Shown here in pieces: positions 27,556 through 35,858 of a DNA stretch of 64,000 nt. How positions within the stretch are numbered: the stretch's first letter is position 1; each line of letters opens with the position of its first letter. Made by a program: the position numbers and the translations under genes. The stretch comes from Mycolicibacterium doricum (GTDB lineage Bacteria; Actinomycetota; Actinomycetes; Mycobacteriales; Mycobacteriaceae): NCBI RefSeq assembly GCF_010728155.1, contig NZ_AP022605.1, positions 1,860,001 through 1,924,000 on the forward strand, in the 5' to 3' direction. A model generated the notes under the pieces. That model was not told the origin of the DNA. It did no database searches and saw only the letters and a list, made by a program, of their open reading frames with translations.

Positions 27556-28965
27556 TCAGTACTCGATCAAGCGCGTGACGTAGGGTGTCATGCCGGAGGT
27601 GCGCACGGGGGAAATCTTGACGACGGACCCGGTGTAGGGAGCTTCGAGCATCATGCCGTCACCGAGATACATGGACTCGTGCTGGCTGGCGTTGGGGCCG
27701 TAGAAGATTAGATCACCACGTCGCATCTGCGATGACGGAACTTTGCGGCCGGCGTTGTACTGCGATCCGGAATAGTGGTCGAGCTTGATGCCCACGCCGG
27801 CGAAGGCGTACAGCATGAGCCCGGAACAGTCGAAGCCGACGGTGTTGGCTCCCTGATCGATGCCCCGAGAGGGACCGTTGGCGTTGCCGCCGCCCCACGA
27901 GTAGGGAACTCCCAGTTGTGACATGGCGCGTCGGATCACGAACTCAGAGGCCTGCCGGCCGTTCAGGCTGGGGATGCGTCCATTGGTGATGCCGGGATCT
28001 GCGGCGGCGGCCGCCGGGGAGAGAATGCCCAGTTTGGTAAGGAACTTTCGGCCCATGTCGGCAGTCAGCTGCACCGAGGTCGCCATGATCTTGAGGATCG
28101 CGTTGATGATGGCTACCGGGTCGCCGGCCACATTGGCGCTGGGCACCATCGGCAGCGTGGTGTCCCAGAGGCCGGCGCCAGAATTGTCGGCCGGCAAAGA
28201 GTCGCTTCGGTCCCATTGGTCGCCGGGTGCCTGCGCGGCGCCGGGTTGAGGAACCGTGGGCGCAGTCGCGGTCCCTGCTACCGGCCGGGCGGCACCGAGT
28301 CGGGCTTGCGCCGAGTCACGTTCGGCGGCAAGCCTATTAATTTCGTCCTGCCGTGCCGCGAAGGTCTGCTGCGCCTCCTGAAGGGCGGCGACCGCGTCGT
28401 CCTGGCGGCGCTGCGCCTCGGCGGCGGCGCCCTCAGCGCGCGCCCGGGCAGCCGTCGCGGTTGAGAGCTTGTTGGCGTGATCGGTCTGCCTGCGCACGAG
28501 GTCATCCCTGACCTTCTGGAAGCTGATGATCAGGCTCTGTTGCGTCGAGGCTCCAGCAAGGATTTCCTCCGGCCCGTCTGCCAGTGGCAGCGCACCCGAC
28601 GGCCCGTTCATATACATCGATGCGGCGAACTGATCGAAGCGTTGTTGCGCGGCGTCGATCGCCACCTGACTGTCGGCGAGGCCCTGCTCACTGGCGGCAA
28701 CCTCACGCTGCGCGTCCGCGAGAATGTCGCGAGCAGCAGCAATCTCGACGAGGGCCTTGTTGACGCCCTCTTGCTTGATCTGGATATCGGCACCGACATC
28801 GGCTACCCGCTGATTCGCCTCGGCGACAGCCGCAACCAGGGACGGAATGTCCTTGTTGTCGCCGTCTGGTGCGCCGTCATGTTCGGCAGCCGCGATACCT
28901 GAAGGGCTGAGCATCAGCGTCGACATCAGTGCGCAGAGAGTGAGAAGTGAAGTGAGGCAACGCAT
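27556..28965 (-). CDS. RipA-like NlpC/P60 peptidoglycan endopeptidase with coiled coil
   Basis: 469 residues: signal peptide to about residue 26, long coiled coil (35-215), Pro-rich linker, conserved helical segment (MGRKFLTKLGILSPA), then an NlpC/P60 domain (340-469) with the catalytic Cys in FDCSGL near 378 and His in SQHESMYLG near 430. The layout equals mycobacterial RipA (about 472 residues), which cuts D-Glu-mDAP bonds at the septum. In RipA the N-terminal coil blocks the active site until processed. Its promoter region carries a TAC-N11-GTAG dyad. It converges with the small membrane gene 4 bp away. Confidence 0.9.
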   Translation of the reverse strand: MRCLTSLLTLCALMSTLMLSPSGIAAAEHDGAPDGDNKDIPSLVAAVAEANQRVADVGADIQIKQEGVNKALVEIAAARDILADAQREVAASEQGLADSQVAIDAAQQRFDQFAASMYMNGPSGALPLADGPEEILAGASTQQSLIISFQKVRDDLVRRQTDHANKLSTATAARARAEGAAAEAQRRQDDAVAALQEAQQTFAARQDEINRLAAERDSAQARLGAARPVAGTATAPTVPQPGAAQAPGDQWDRSDSLPADNSGAGLWDTTLPMVPSANVAGDPVAIINAILKIMATSVQLTADMGRKFLTKLGILSPAAAAADPGITNGRIPSLNGRQASEFVIRRAMSQLGVPYSWGGGNANGPSRGIDQGANTVGFDCSGLMLYAFAGVGIKLDHYSGSQYNAGRKVPSSQMRRGDLIFYGPNASQHESMYLGDGMMLEAPYTGSVVKISPVRTSGMTPYVTRLIEY

Positions 28966-29398
28966 CGGATCTCCTCACCTGGGTTGAGCGTCGTCGGGCT
29001 ACCGAGCGAGGGCCAGCGCACGGCATTCTCGGATCGGACCTACTGCCCAGCAAAGTACGGAGCACGATAGTAGGCAGTTGAAAACGTACATCACTTGCGC
29101 ACCAGGGGAAACGCCTGTCACAGTCTCAAGTCGGTAACGACTCTGCGAGGCTCCGTGGACAACCCGCAGGCGGCCCCTCAATCATCGTCTGTCAGCGCTG
29201 CGGCGAAGCTGATGCCCAGTTGACAGCTCCCGTGCGTGATCGGCTCCGCCCGCACGGCGGCGTGGAATGCACTGACGAGGCCATGAACGCCGGGTGCGGC
29301 GCATCGGAACTTTCGAGGTCGGGCGCTACATTGGGGGTCTGGTAGGGGTCGATGGGCAAAGTACTCCAGCTCGTCGTGGACAGCAGGAGCGGCGCGGA
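28966..29398. other. Divergent promoter region between RipA-like gene and blaI copy 2
   Basis: 433 bp holding one dyad at 29056-29073. A forward frame at about 29190-29335 encodes CQRCGEADAQL and could be a zinc-ribbon remnant, but it has no start or ribosome site. Nothing else is supported. Confidence 0.45.
29056..29073. promoter_or_regulatory. Putative BlaI-type operator TAC-N11-GTAG (site 7)
   Basis: TACGGAGCACGATAGTAG, 90 bp upstream of the RipA-like gene and about 325 bp upstream of blaI copy 2. Nearly identical to site 6 at 22200-22217. Confidence 0.65.
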
Positions 29399-29755
29399 AT
29401 GGAACAGCGAGGGTTCGGCGACCTCTATGCAGTAGTCATGGATTGCGTGTGGGATTGCGCGGGGCCCATCACAGTGGGCGACGGCTTCGACGAGATCTCC
29501 GGGAAGCGCCAGTCCTACACCAGTGTGATGCCGACGATAGACAACCTGTACCGCGAGGGTCGGCTGAGGACTCAGCGCCGTGGGAAAGGCTATGTATACC
29601 CGGCATCGATGGGCCACGAGGGGTGTTCAGCGCAATTGGTGCGGGCTGCTATCGACTGCGGCGGTGATACCAGTGCGGTGTTGGTCGTAGTCGATCAGAT
29701 GAGTGCGGAGCAGTCGGCGCAACTGAAGTCGGCTACGTGTAGGGGGCGGCGATGA
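29399..29755 (+). CDS. BlaI/MecI-family repressor (copy 2, divergent)
   Basis: 118 residues from ATG 29399 with AGGAG upstream. It aligns along its whole length with copy 1 (675-1064): FGDLYAVVMDCVW versus FGELEASIMDRLW, SYTSVMPTIDNLYREGRL versus AYTTVMSTMDNLHSKGWL. It is one residue shorter in the recognition region and much more diverged in the C-terminal dimerisation part. The stop overlaps the M56 ATG. The divergence may mean relaxed selection or a different partner or operator preference; with only this sequence the two cannot be separated. Confidence 0.75.
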   Translation: MEQRGFGDLYAVVMDCVWDCAGPITVGDGFDEISGKRQSYTSVMPTIDNLYREGRLRTQRRGKGYVYPASMGHEGCSAQLVRAAIDCGGDTSAVLVVVDQMSAEQSAQLKSATCRGRR

Positions 29756-30675
29756 TGACTACGGCGCTGTGGCTGCTGCTTTACGGGGGTGCGCTTGCGT
29801 GGTTGGCTCCTCCGGTTCTGCGGCGAATGACCGGCCAGGGAATCAGCCCTCATATGGGAGTCGCCGCATGGCTAATCACGGTCGCCGCAACCCTGGCGGC
29901 TTGGCTGGTCGCGGTCTCGATGGTCATCGGTGCAACGGCGGACAGTATTCGCACTGGCGCGGTGGTGACGCTGTGTCTTGAACTGTTCGGATTTTCCGAA
30001 CACACACCGATGGCGGGCAGGATCGGATCTGTTGCCCTCATCGGTGTGGGGACCCTGACGTTAGGGTTCGGAGGACTGCGGATGAGCCGTAGCCTGTCCC
30101 GCCTACGCGCGCGGAGTCACGAGCACGCACATGCCGCGCGGATCATTGGCCGGCCCACCGGTCACCCCAACGTGGTTGTCGTGGACGCCGACCGGCCCGC
30201 CGCCTACTGTGTGGGCGGCCGCCTGAACACCATTATCGTCACCTCCGCGGCCATCAAGACGTTGAACCGGTCGCAACTGAAAGCGGTTCTGGCACACGAA
30301 GATGCCCACATCTCGGGGCGCCACCACCACATCCTCATGGGGCTGCGTGCCCTCGCCGTCACTTTGCCCCGCCTGCCGCTTTTCGCTACGGCACGCCATT
30401 CTGTAGCAGAACTGCTGGAGATGTGCGCCGACGATACCGCCGCGCGGCGCGTCGGCACTCGCCCTCTGCTTGCCGGGCTGATTGCTCTGGCCGGACATCA
30501 ACCTCCTGTGCACGAAGGCCTAGCCGCAGCGGGAACGGCGGTCGTCGCTCGAGCGGAACGATTGGTCACCCCCACGTGCCGCCACGTGCGATGGCGCCAC
30601 CGTATCTGCTTAGCTGCCGCGATCATCGCCATGCTTGCGACACCAGCTCTCATCCAGCTGCTCTGCCACCACTGA
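29752..30675 (+). CDS. M56 (BlaR1/MecR1-type) membrane metalloprotease (copy 2)
   Basis: 307 residues, complete. Membrane helices at about 5-25, 35-60 and 85-105, then a cytoplasmic zinc protease domain with HEDAHISGRHH near residue 184 and LLEMCADD near 222, and a final helix (282-304). There is no penicillin-binding sensor domain, so the signal must be felt by the membrane part or a short tail. The start overlaps the blaI stop (ATGATGA). It is probably the protease that relieves repression by its partner BlaI. This complete copy shows what is missing from the gene cut at the left window edge. Confidence 0.85.
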   Translation: MMTTALWLLLYGGALAWLAPPVLRRMTGQGISPHMGVAAWLITVAATLAAWLVAVSMVIGATADSIRTGAVVTLCLELFGFSEHTPMAGRIGSVALIGVGTLTLGFGGLRMSRSLSRLRARSHEHAHAARIIGRPTGHPNVVVVDADRPAAYCVGGRLNTIIVTSAAIKTLNRSQLKAVLAHEDAHISGRHHHILMGLRALAVTLPRLPLFATARHSVAELLEMCADDTAARRVGTRPLLAGLIALAGHQPPVHEGLAAAGTAVVARAERLVTPTCRHVRWRHRICLAAAIIAMLATPALIQLLCHH

Positions 30676-30811
30676 GGACCTGACGACAGCCGACACGATT
30701 GCGGCGGCGAAGACATCGACGCGGTCGACCGAAACCCAAAAAGCCGACATCGGATGTCGCGAGAACACGGGCTGAAAGCGGATAGTCGACGACATGCGGG
30801 ACGCCCGGGCT

Positions 30812-30840
30812 GTGATCTACGTAGTAACAACGTAGATCAC
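30812..30840. promoter_or_regulatory. 11-bp inverted repeat containing a TAC-N11-GTAG operator (site 8)
   Basis: GTGATCTACGT, seven bases, ACGTAGATCAC: a perfect 11-bp dyad with the TAC-N11-GTAG core at 30818-30835. It is the most symmetric copy and thus the best guess at the ideal operator. It lies about 100-145 bp upstream of the orphan regulator at 30957. Confidence 0.7.
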
Positions 30841-30956
30841 GATATGCTGGTTGTCAGAACCCGCGTAGGCAATCCAGTAACCGCGATGCGCGTCGTCGAC
30901 AGGAGGCTGCCACGACCATCGAGTCACACCTCGGACCGGGTAGTGCCGCATCTCCG

Positions 30957-31631
30957 GTGGCGGCCGCCGGCCGCATCCGCGTTCTGCTCGTTGAGCCGCG
31001 ACGCATCTACGCCGACATGCTGGCCCACCGTATGCACGCCGGAGATTTCGCCGTTACGGTCGCATGCTCGGAAACCGCAGCACTCACCGCATTGCGTGTC
31101 GTTGACCCCGACGTGGTGGTGGTCTGCGTAGGGCCAACGGACCAGGGAGCTGCTGTCCTTGACCGTGTTCGTCAGGTGGCACAAGGTGGCGTAGTCGCGC
31201 TTACTGATGCAGAGATGGCGCCGCTGGTGTCACGTGTCGCAGTGGTGGCGATCGGCGACTCGGAGATGCTGAGTACACGAATTAGACGCGCGCTCAGGCA
31301 CATCGGCGTGTGCGGTGCGGCCGGCGATACGCAGCGACGGCAAATCGACGACCTCGTGGTCGATGTCGCGGCTCGGCGGGTGTATCAGCGAGGAAACGTT
31401 GTACCGCTCACTCGGACAGAGTTCGCGATCCTGCGGGCACTATCGGACAATCCGGGCGAACCCGTGACGTGCCGGCGACTCCAGGAGAGTCTCTGGGGAG
31501 CCTCGCACCCCGGCGGTCGGGCTGCTCTGGGGGTGCATGTGGGCAATCTCCGTCGCAAGCTCGGGGACGACCCGACCTGTCCGCGCTACGTCCGCACTGT
31601 CCGCGGCATCGGCTACTGTCTCGTCGGTTGA
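30957..31631 (+). CDS. Orphan OmpR-like regulator with a degenerate receiver
   Basis: 224 residues from GTG 30957. The N-terminal domain has a receiver fold but has lost key residues: the acidic pair reads LLVEPRR instead of VEDD, and the phospho-accepting Asp is C57 (PDVVVVCVGP). The C-terminal winged helix is intact (VPLTRTEFAILRALSD, then GNLRRKLGDDP and VRGIGYCLVG). It cannot be phosphorylated in the normal way and has no kinase partner. AGGAGG at 30901-30906 sits 6 bp before an in-frame ACG (30912), so a longer protein from a rare start is possible. An 11-bp dyad containing the putative BlaI box precedes it. Confidence 0.8.
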   Translation: MAAAGRIRVLLVEPRRIYADMLAHRMHAGDFAVTVACSETAALTALRVVDPDVVVVCVGPTDQGAAVLDRVRQVAQGGVVALTDAEMAPLVSRVAVVAIGDSEMLSTRIRRALRHIGVCGAAGDTQRRQIDDLVVDVAARRVYQRGNVVPLTRTEFAILRALSDNPGEPVTCRRLQESLWGASHPGGRAALGVHVGNLRRKLGDDPTCPRYVRTVRGIGYCLVG

Positions 31632-31686
31632 TTCGGTCACCCGCTGAGGTGAACGGCTCTGCGGGCGTGCTAATTGAGCCTCGCGC

Positions 31687-32457
31687 TCAGCTCTCGATAA
31701 TCCGGACGACGTAGGGCGTCATGCCCCCTGTTCGCACTGGGGAGACCTTGATCGGGACGCCGGTCTGCTGCGCCTCAATCATTTGACCGCCGCCCAGGTA
31801 GATAGCTTCGTGCTGACTCCCGCCCGGCCCCCAGAACAGCAGGTCGCCCCGCTTCGCTTGGGAGGGCGGCACCTTTCGGCCGGCGTCGTACTGGTCACCG
31901 GACCATCGCGGGAGCAGAACACCGACGCCGGCGAACGCGAACCGTGTCAGGCCTGAACAGTCAAAGCCCACGGTGCCTGCTCCCTGGTCGACGCCGCGGC
32001 TTGGACCGGTGAGGCTTCCGCCACCCCACGAGTAGGGAACACCGATTTGCGTTCCCGCCCTGCGAATCACGTACTCGATCGCTTGCGCACCATTGACCCG
32101 ATTTCCGCGCACGCTCGTCGACGGATCCGCGGCGGGGCTGACAATTCCCAGGCTGCTGAGGAAGCTGCGACCCATATTCATGGCCGTCTGCGTCGCCATG
32201 GCCGTTGCCTGCAGGGATGCGTTCGCGATGGCAACCGGATCGCCGGGAGCGCCCGCGCTCGGTATCTTCGGAAGCAATGGGTCCCACGGCCCGGCGGCAG
32301 GTTGGGCCGACGCGACCGGTGCGCACGCGAGGAAAAGCAAGACGACGATAGCGATCACACCGGGGAGCCGTCGAACACGTCCCGCAACAAGGATTGCCGG
32401 GTCGCAACGGTCAGCGCGGGCAGTTGCCGCACCCTTGCTCCGGACGTGTAATCCCAT
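31687..32457 (-). CDS. RipB/RipD-like NlpC/P60 hydrolase
   Basis: 256 residues from ATG 32457, chosen for GGAGAAG just upstream and the signal helix near residues 35-55. A short helical segment (MGRSFLSSLGIVSPA), homologous to the one in the RipA-like protein, is followed by an NlpC/P60 domain with Cys in FDCSGL near 166 and His in SQHEAIYLG near 215. It lacks the long coiled coil of the RipA-like protein, as RipB and RipD do. Predicted to cut or bind peptidoglycan stem peptides. The promoter carries a TAC-N11-GTAG dyad. Confidence 0.85.
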   Translation of the reverse strand: MGLHVRSKGAATARADRCDPAILVAGRVRRLPGVIAIVVLLFLACAPVASAQPAAGPWDPLLPKIPSAGAPGDPVAIANASLQATAMATQTAMNMGRSFLSSLGIVSPAADPSTSVRGNRVNGAQAIEYVIRRAGTQIGVPYSWGGGSLTGPSRGVDQGAGTVGFDCSGLTRFAFAGVGVLLPRWSGDQYDAGRKVPPSQAKRGDLLFWGPGGSQHEAIYLGGGQMIEAQQTGVPIKVSPVRTGGMTPYVVRIIES

Positions 32458-32977
32458 GTCTTCTCCTCGGTGCGCCCGGCGGTGAGTTACTTCACGCACC
32501 AATAGCGGGGCTGATCGCATACGTAGGGCGCAGCACCAAAAATACGTAGCTCCTACGTAGAAAAGCGTAACCCACAAAAGCCCCACCAGTAACACCAGCC
32601 ACATAATTACAGTGGTGAAATTCGCTGCGGCCGTTCGCTTCGATGCGGCAAGTACTGGACTTAAACCCGTTTCACGGTCGGGAAGACGCGCGTGAATGGT
32701 GCGCGGACTAACTCAAATGTGCGAGCTTCTCGGCAAGGAGCTCTATGGGCCGTCTTCGGGCGTCAGCAACCATTCTGCCCCGAGCGGTCATGTGAAGCCT
32801 CGTCGGCGGTACGCGCCGCCATCGGTCATCGGGGAGCCGATGGGCTCCAGCCACGCCGACAACCGCCCGTACGGCAACGACGTCTCAGAAATGACCTCAA
32901 ATGCACTGCGGAGTAATTGTTTTCAGATTCGCCGGGCATTGAAGCCATGTCGGCTCGGTGTCAAGAACTTCCGATGC
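32458..32977. other. Upstream region of the NlpC/P60 gene
   Basis: 520 bp with one dyad at 32543-32560 about 90-100 bp from the NlpC/P60 start. The remaining part, up to the 3' end of the L,D-transpeptidase gene, shows no supported gene on either strand. Confidence 0.45.
32543..32560. promoter_or_regulatory. Putative BlaI-type operator TAC-N11-GTAG (site 9)
   Basis: TACGTAGCTCCTACGTAG, a near palindrome, 86 bp upstream of the NlpC/P60 start. A further TACGTAGG half-site lies at 32520-32527. Confidence 0.65.
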
Positions 32978-34201
32978 TCAGAGGTTGGCGTTTCCGGCCT
33001 TCCATTGCTCCCAGGGGATGTTCCAGTCGCCGAGGCCGTCGGTTCCTGACAGTGTGGGGCCGGTTGTGTTGATGACTTCCACGATGTCGCCGCGTCGGGT
33101 GTTGTCGTAGAACCAGCGGGCGTTGGCCGGGTTGACGTTGAGGCATCCGTGGCTGACGTTGGCGATGCCTTGGCTACCCACCGACCATGGCGCTGAGTGC
33201 ACGTAGATGCCGCTGTAGGACATTTGCGTGGCCCATTCGACTTCGGTGCGGTACCCGTCGGGTGAGTTGACGGGGACTCCGTAGGTGGACGAATCCATCA
33301 CCAGGAATGAGTAGCGGTCGCCGATGATGTAGGCGCCGTTGTCGGTGGGCGTTTTGGCTTTGCCCATGGAGATGGGCATGGTTTTGACGACTTCGCCGTT
33401 GCGCCGTACGGTCATCGTCTTGGTGGCGTCATCGGCGGTGGCGATGATTTGGTCGCCGATTGTGAAGCGCGTGGTGACGTCATCCTGGCCGAAGAGCCCG
33501 TCGCCGAAGTCGACCCCGTAAGCCTTGACCGACACCTCAACGGTGGTTCCGGGCTCCCAGTACTCGGCGGGGCGCCAGCGGACTTCACGGCTGCTGAGCC
33601 AGTAGAAGGCGCCTTCAACCGGGGGGTTAGTGGTCACCGTGATCGCTTGCTGCGCCGCAACCCGGTTAGCGATGTTCTCGTCAAAGCGAATTGCAATGGG
33701 TTGACCCACGCCCACTGTTTCGCCGTCATTGGGCAAGACGTAGGGCATCGTCAGGTTTTCGGGGGAATGGGTTTCGAATGTTGCGCTGGTGCTTGTCGTT
33801 CCGCCAAGCCCTTGTGCGTGCGCCTGCAGGGTGTACTGCTTGTTGTAGCCCAGCGGTTCCGCCGATGACCAGGTAACGCCGTCGGGGCCCAGCTGCCCGT
33901 TGACAGGTTCGCCCGCCTCGTTGGTCAGCGACACTTGGCCGAGAACACCGTCGCCGGCGGTAACGGTCACGGGGGCATCGACAGCGACGCCGATGGCACC
34001 ATCAGTGACGGACGCTTCCAGTTTCGGTACGAGCAAGTCTGCGTAGGGCGTGCCCTTGTCGGTGATGACGTCGGGAGTGGGCGCCGCCGTCGGTGATGAG
34101 GTGCAGGCGGTCGCGATCAGCAGCACCGCCACCGCGAGGACGGTCGTGCGCAGCCAGTGCGTCGTCGCTCGAAACGCTGGGGGGCAGCCTGTCTGCGGCA
34201 T
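32978..34201 (-). CDS. Lipoprotein L,D-transpeptidase, LdtMt2-like
   Basis: 407 residues from ATG 34201 (GGAGAG upstream), almost the length of Mycobacterium tuberculosis LdtMt2 (408, from memory). Lipobox LIATAC near residue 36, two Ig-like Big_10 domains (55-150 and 150-260), then a YkuD domain with HSAPWS and the nucleophile in SHGCLNV near 360, and a Trp-rich C-terminal tail. It makes 3-3 peptidoglycan cross-links at the membrane surface. The upstream region carries no BlaI-type dyad but two TACCC-N5-GGGTA copper boxes and one tandem 11-bp response-regulator box, so cross-linking seems to be placed under copper control. Confidence 0.92.
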   Translation of the reverse strand: MPQTGCPPAFRATTHWLRTTVLAVAVLLIATACTSSPTAAPTPDVITDKGTPYADLLVPKLEASVTDGAIGVAVDAPVTVTAGDGVLGQVSLTNEAGEPVNGQLGPDGVTWSSAEPLGYNKQYTLQAHAQGLGGTTSTSATFETHSPENLTMPYVLPNDGETVGVGQPIAIRFDENIANRVAAQQAITVTTNPPVEGAFYWLSSREVRWRPAEYWEPGTTVEVSVKAYGVDFGDGLFGQDDVTTRFTIGDQIIATADDATKTMTVRRNGEVVKTMPISMGKAKTPTDNGAYIIGDRYSFLVMDSSTYGVPVNSPDGYRTEVEWATQMSYSGIYVHSAPWSVGSQGIANVSHGCLNVNPANARWFYDNTRRGDIVEVINTTGPTLSGTDGLGDWNIPWEQWKAGNANL

Positions 34202-34348
34202 GAGTGGGGCTCTCCGTATCGGGTTGTCGTAACGGCTAACGGGCGGCGCACCGCCTGGTGCGTCGCGAGGGCCGGTCGCGGGCGACGGTGCACCGTTCAC
34301 GGGTATGTCTTCGAGTGTGCTCGTCAGTCGTTTGGCTTTCTTAGTCCT

Positions 34349-34371
34349 TCGATGAAGATTCGATAAAGGCG
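34349..34371. promoter_or_regulatory. Tandem 11-bp response-regulator box (copy 3, reverse orientation)
   Basis: On the minus strand it reads GCCTTTATCGA then ATCTTCATCGA. It shares the 15-mer ATCGAATCTTCATCG exactly with the copy upstream of DUF305. It is 150 bp upstream of the L,D-transpeptidase start, in the orientation of that gene. Confidence 0.6.
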
Positions 34372-34434
34372 GCACTACGAGCTGGCTCCACGGCTTCGCG
34401 AGCAACATCTGATAGGGCGCACATTGTGCGAGGA

Positions 34435-34475
34435 TACCCCCGAGGGGTACTTTGCGGTTGTACCCGCGGCGGGTA
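34435..34475. promoter_or_regulatory. Two RicR/CsoR-type copper boxes
   Basis: TACCC-CCGAG-GGGTA at 34435-34449 and TACCC-GCGGC-GGGTA at 34461-34475, centres 26 bp apart. The TACCC-N5-GGGTA palindrome is, from memory, the RicR motif of mycobacteria. They lie upstream of the lipoprotein L,D-transpeptidase. Confidence 0.75.
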
Positions 34476-34680
34476 CCTCGTCGACTGGGATTTCTATCGC
34501 TCGTGACGGCACAAGAGAAATTCCGGCGGCTCATCGAGAGTTCAACCACGCGGTCGATCGCCACGTGCATCGCTCTGTGCACGTTAAGCCAAATCACCGG
34601 CGAGCGCCGCCCCATCAAGGCCGATAAGGGGAAATCCTGCTGCAGCTGACGGCTGGAGCTGCGCCACTCCCTCGATGGCC

Positions 34681-35489
34681 TTAAGTATCCGGGTCCGAGG
34701 TGGTGGCGAGGAACTGTTCGATTTCCGGGGCGCGAGCGCGCGCCAGGTCGTCGGCGTTGTCGAGCAGGTCGGACATTGTGGCCTCGGCGAGTACTCCGTG
34801 CGGAAGGGTGTCGGCGAGGGTGCGCGCGAGTTGCGTGGGGTGACGTGGGTCATCGCCGGCGATGATGAGCGCCGGAGTGTCGATGCGCCGGAGTTCCTCG
34901 ACGGTGGCGAAGGCGCGGTCATGCCCGATTGCCGCTGCGGCAGCGGCGCTTTGGGCGTTAGCGCGCGGAATGGCCTCGGTGACGAGGTGGGCAATGAGCG
35001 GCTGCAGGTGAGGAACAAACAGCTCCAGGCGGCCTGTAGACCGCGGGAGCGGGCGCGGTCGGCGAAGCGGTCCATCAGCTTTGCGTCTGCGGCCTTGTCG
35101 TCGTCGTCCTCGATGGCTTCAGCACTGATGATGACCGCGGACCGGGCGACATGGGGGTGTTGGAGGCATGTCCGCAAGGCGATCGTGCAGCCGAGGCCGG
35201 CGCCGACAAGGTGGGTGGACGTGGCGTCGAGCGCGTGCATGATCGCGACGGTGTCGGTGACGTACTGATCCCAGCGGTGCAACGTCGGGTCGGGGCATTG
35301 TGATGCTCCGTATCCTCGAATATCGGGCAGCGCAACGCGATACCGGCGAGCAAGTCGGTCGGCAAGTGGCCGCATGCTGTAGTGATCGGGCCCACCGCCG
35401 TGCAGCATGATGATCAGCTCGCCGCGGCCGATGACCTCGCCCATGACCGGCCACCCGTCATCCCCGACGTGCAACGTTTGCATCACCAT
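34681..35489 (-). pseudogene. Alpha/beta hydrolase with a single-base frameshift
   Basis: From ATG 35489 (GGGAGAG upstream) the frame encodes an alpha/beta hydrolase N-terminal half (IMLHGGGPDHYS, PDIRGYGAS, HLVGAGLG). Near 35026 it slips: the continuation ELFVPHLQPLIAHLVTEA to a TAA at 34681-34683 is in another frame. The span of 809 bp is one short of a multiple of three, so one base, likely a G of TGGGAG, is missing. The usual nucleophile elbow GxSxG reads GAGLG, with no Ser, so even the intact protein may not have been a standard hydrolase. Copper boxes lie on both sides. A sequence error cannot be excluded. Confidence 0.7.
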
Positions 35490-35570
35490 TTGTCTCTCCC
35501 TTCGTCGGGAATGCTTCAACCAGCGTCGACGCGGCATCAGCACGAGCCCGAAGAAGCCGCCCTTGCAACA

Positions 35571-35616
35571 TACCCTCTGGGGGTATACTGTGAGGTACGC
35601 ATACCCGGTAGGGGTA
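35571..35616. promoter_or_regulatory. Two RicR/CsoR-type copper boxes at the copZ/hydrolase divergence
   Basis: TACCC-TCTGG-GGGTA at 35571-35585 and TACCC-GGTAG-GGGTA at 35602-35616, centres 31 bp apart, in the 156-bp gap between the hydrolase and copZ. They likely bind the CsoR-type repressor at 39496-39825. Confidence 0.8.
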
Positions 35617-35645
35617 TCACCTGAGTCGAAGATGGGAGTTCGGTC

Positions 35646-35858
35646 ATGAGCACGACCAAGTACGCCGTCACGGGAATGACCTGCGGGCACTGCGAGCTGT
35701 CAGTGCGAGAAGAAGTCAGCGAGGTCGCCGGTGTTCAAGACATCGAGGTCAGCGCCACGACGGGCACTCTGATCGTGACCTCCAGCGGTCCCGTCGATGA
35801 CGCCCAGATCCTGCGTGCGGTCGACGAGGCCGGCTATTCGGCGGTGCGGGTCGCATGA
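35646..35858 (+). CDS. copZ: Copper chaperone (HMA domain)
   Basis: 70 residues, a single heavy-metal-associated domain with the Cu(I) motif MTCGHC (C13, C16) in the first loop and the family ending DEAGYSAV. It carries copper to P1B-1 pumps such as CopA (36855). It is the first gene of the copper operon, directly downstream of two copper boxes, and overlaps the next gene by 4 bp (ATGA). Normal size for the family. Confidence 0.93.
   Translation: MSTTKYAVTGMTCGHCELSVREEVSEVAGVQDIEVSATTGTLIVTSSGPVDDAQILRAVDEAGYSAVRVA

Larger units (their letters stand above)
34202..34680. other. Regulatory region upstream of the lipoprotein L,D-transpeptidase
   Basis: 479 bp between the transpeptidase start and the 3' end of the broken hydrolase. 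It contains the inverted 11-bp repeat pair (34349-34371) and two copper boxes (34435-34475). No gene is supported. Confidence 0.5.

Noticed and set aside
29190-29335. Possible small zinc-ribbon protein (CQRCGEADAQL)
   Set aside because: No start codon with ribosome site, and the frame runs open far upstream as random GC-rich DNA does.
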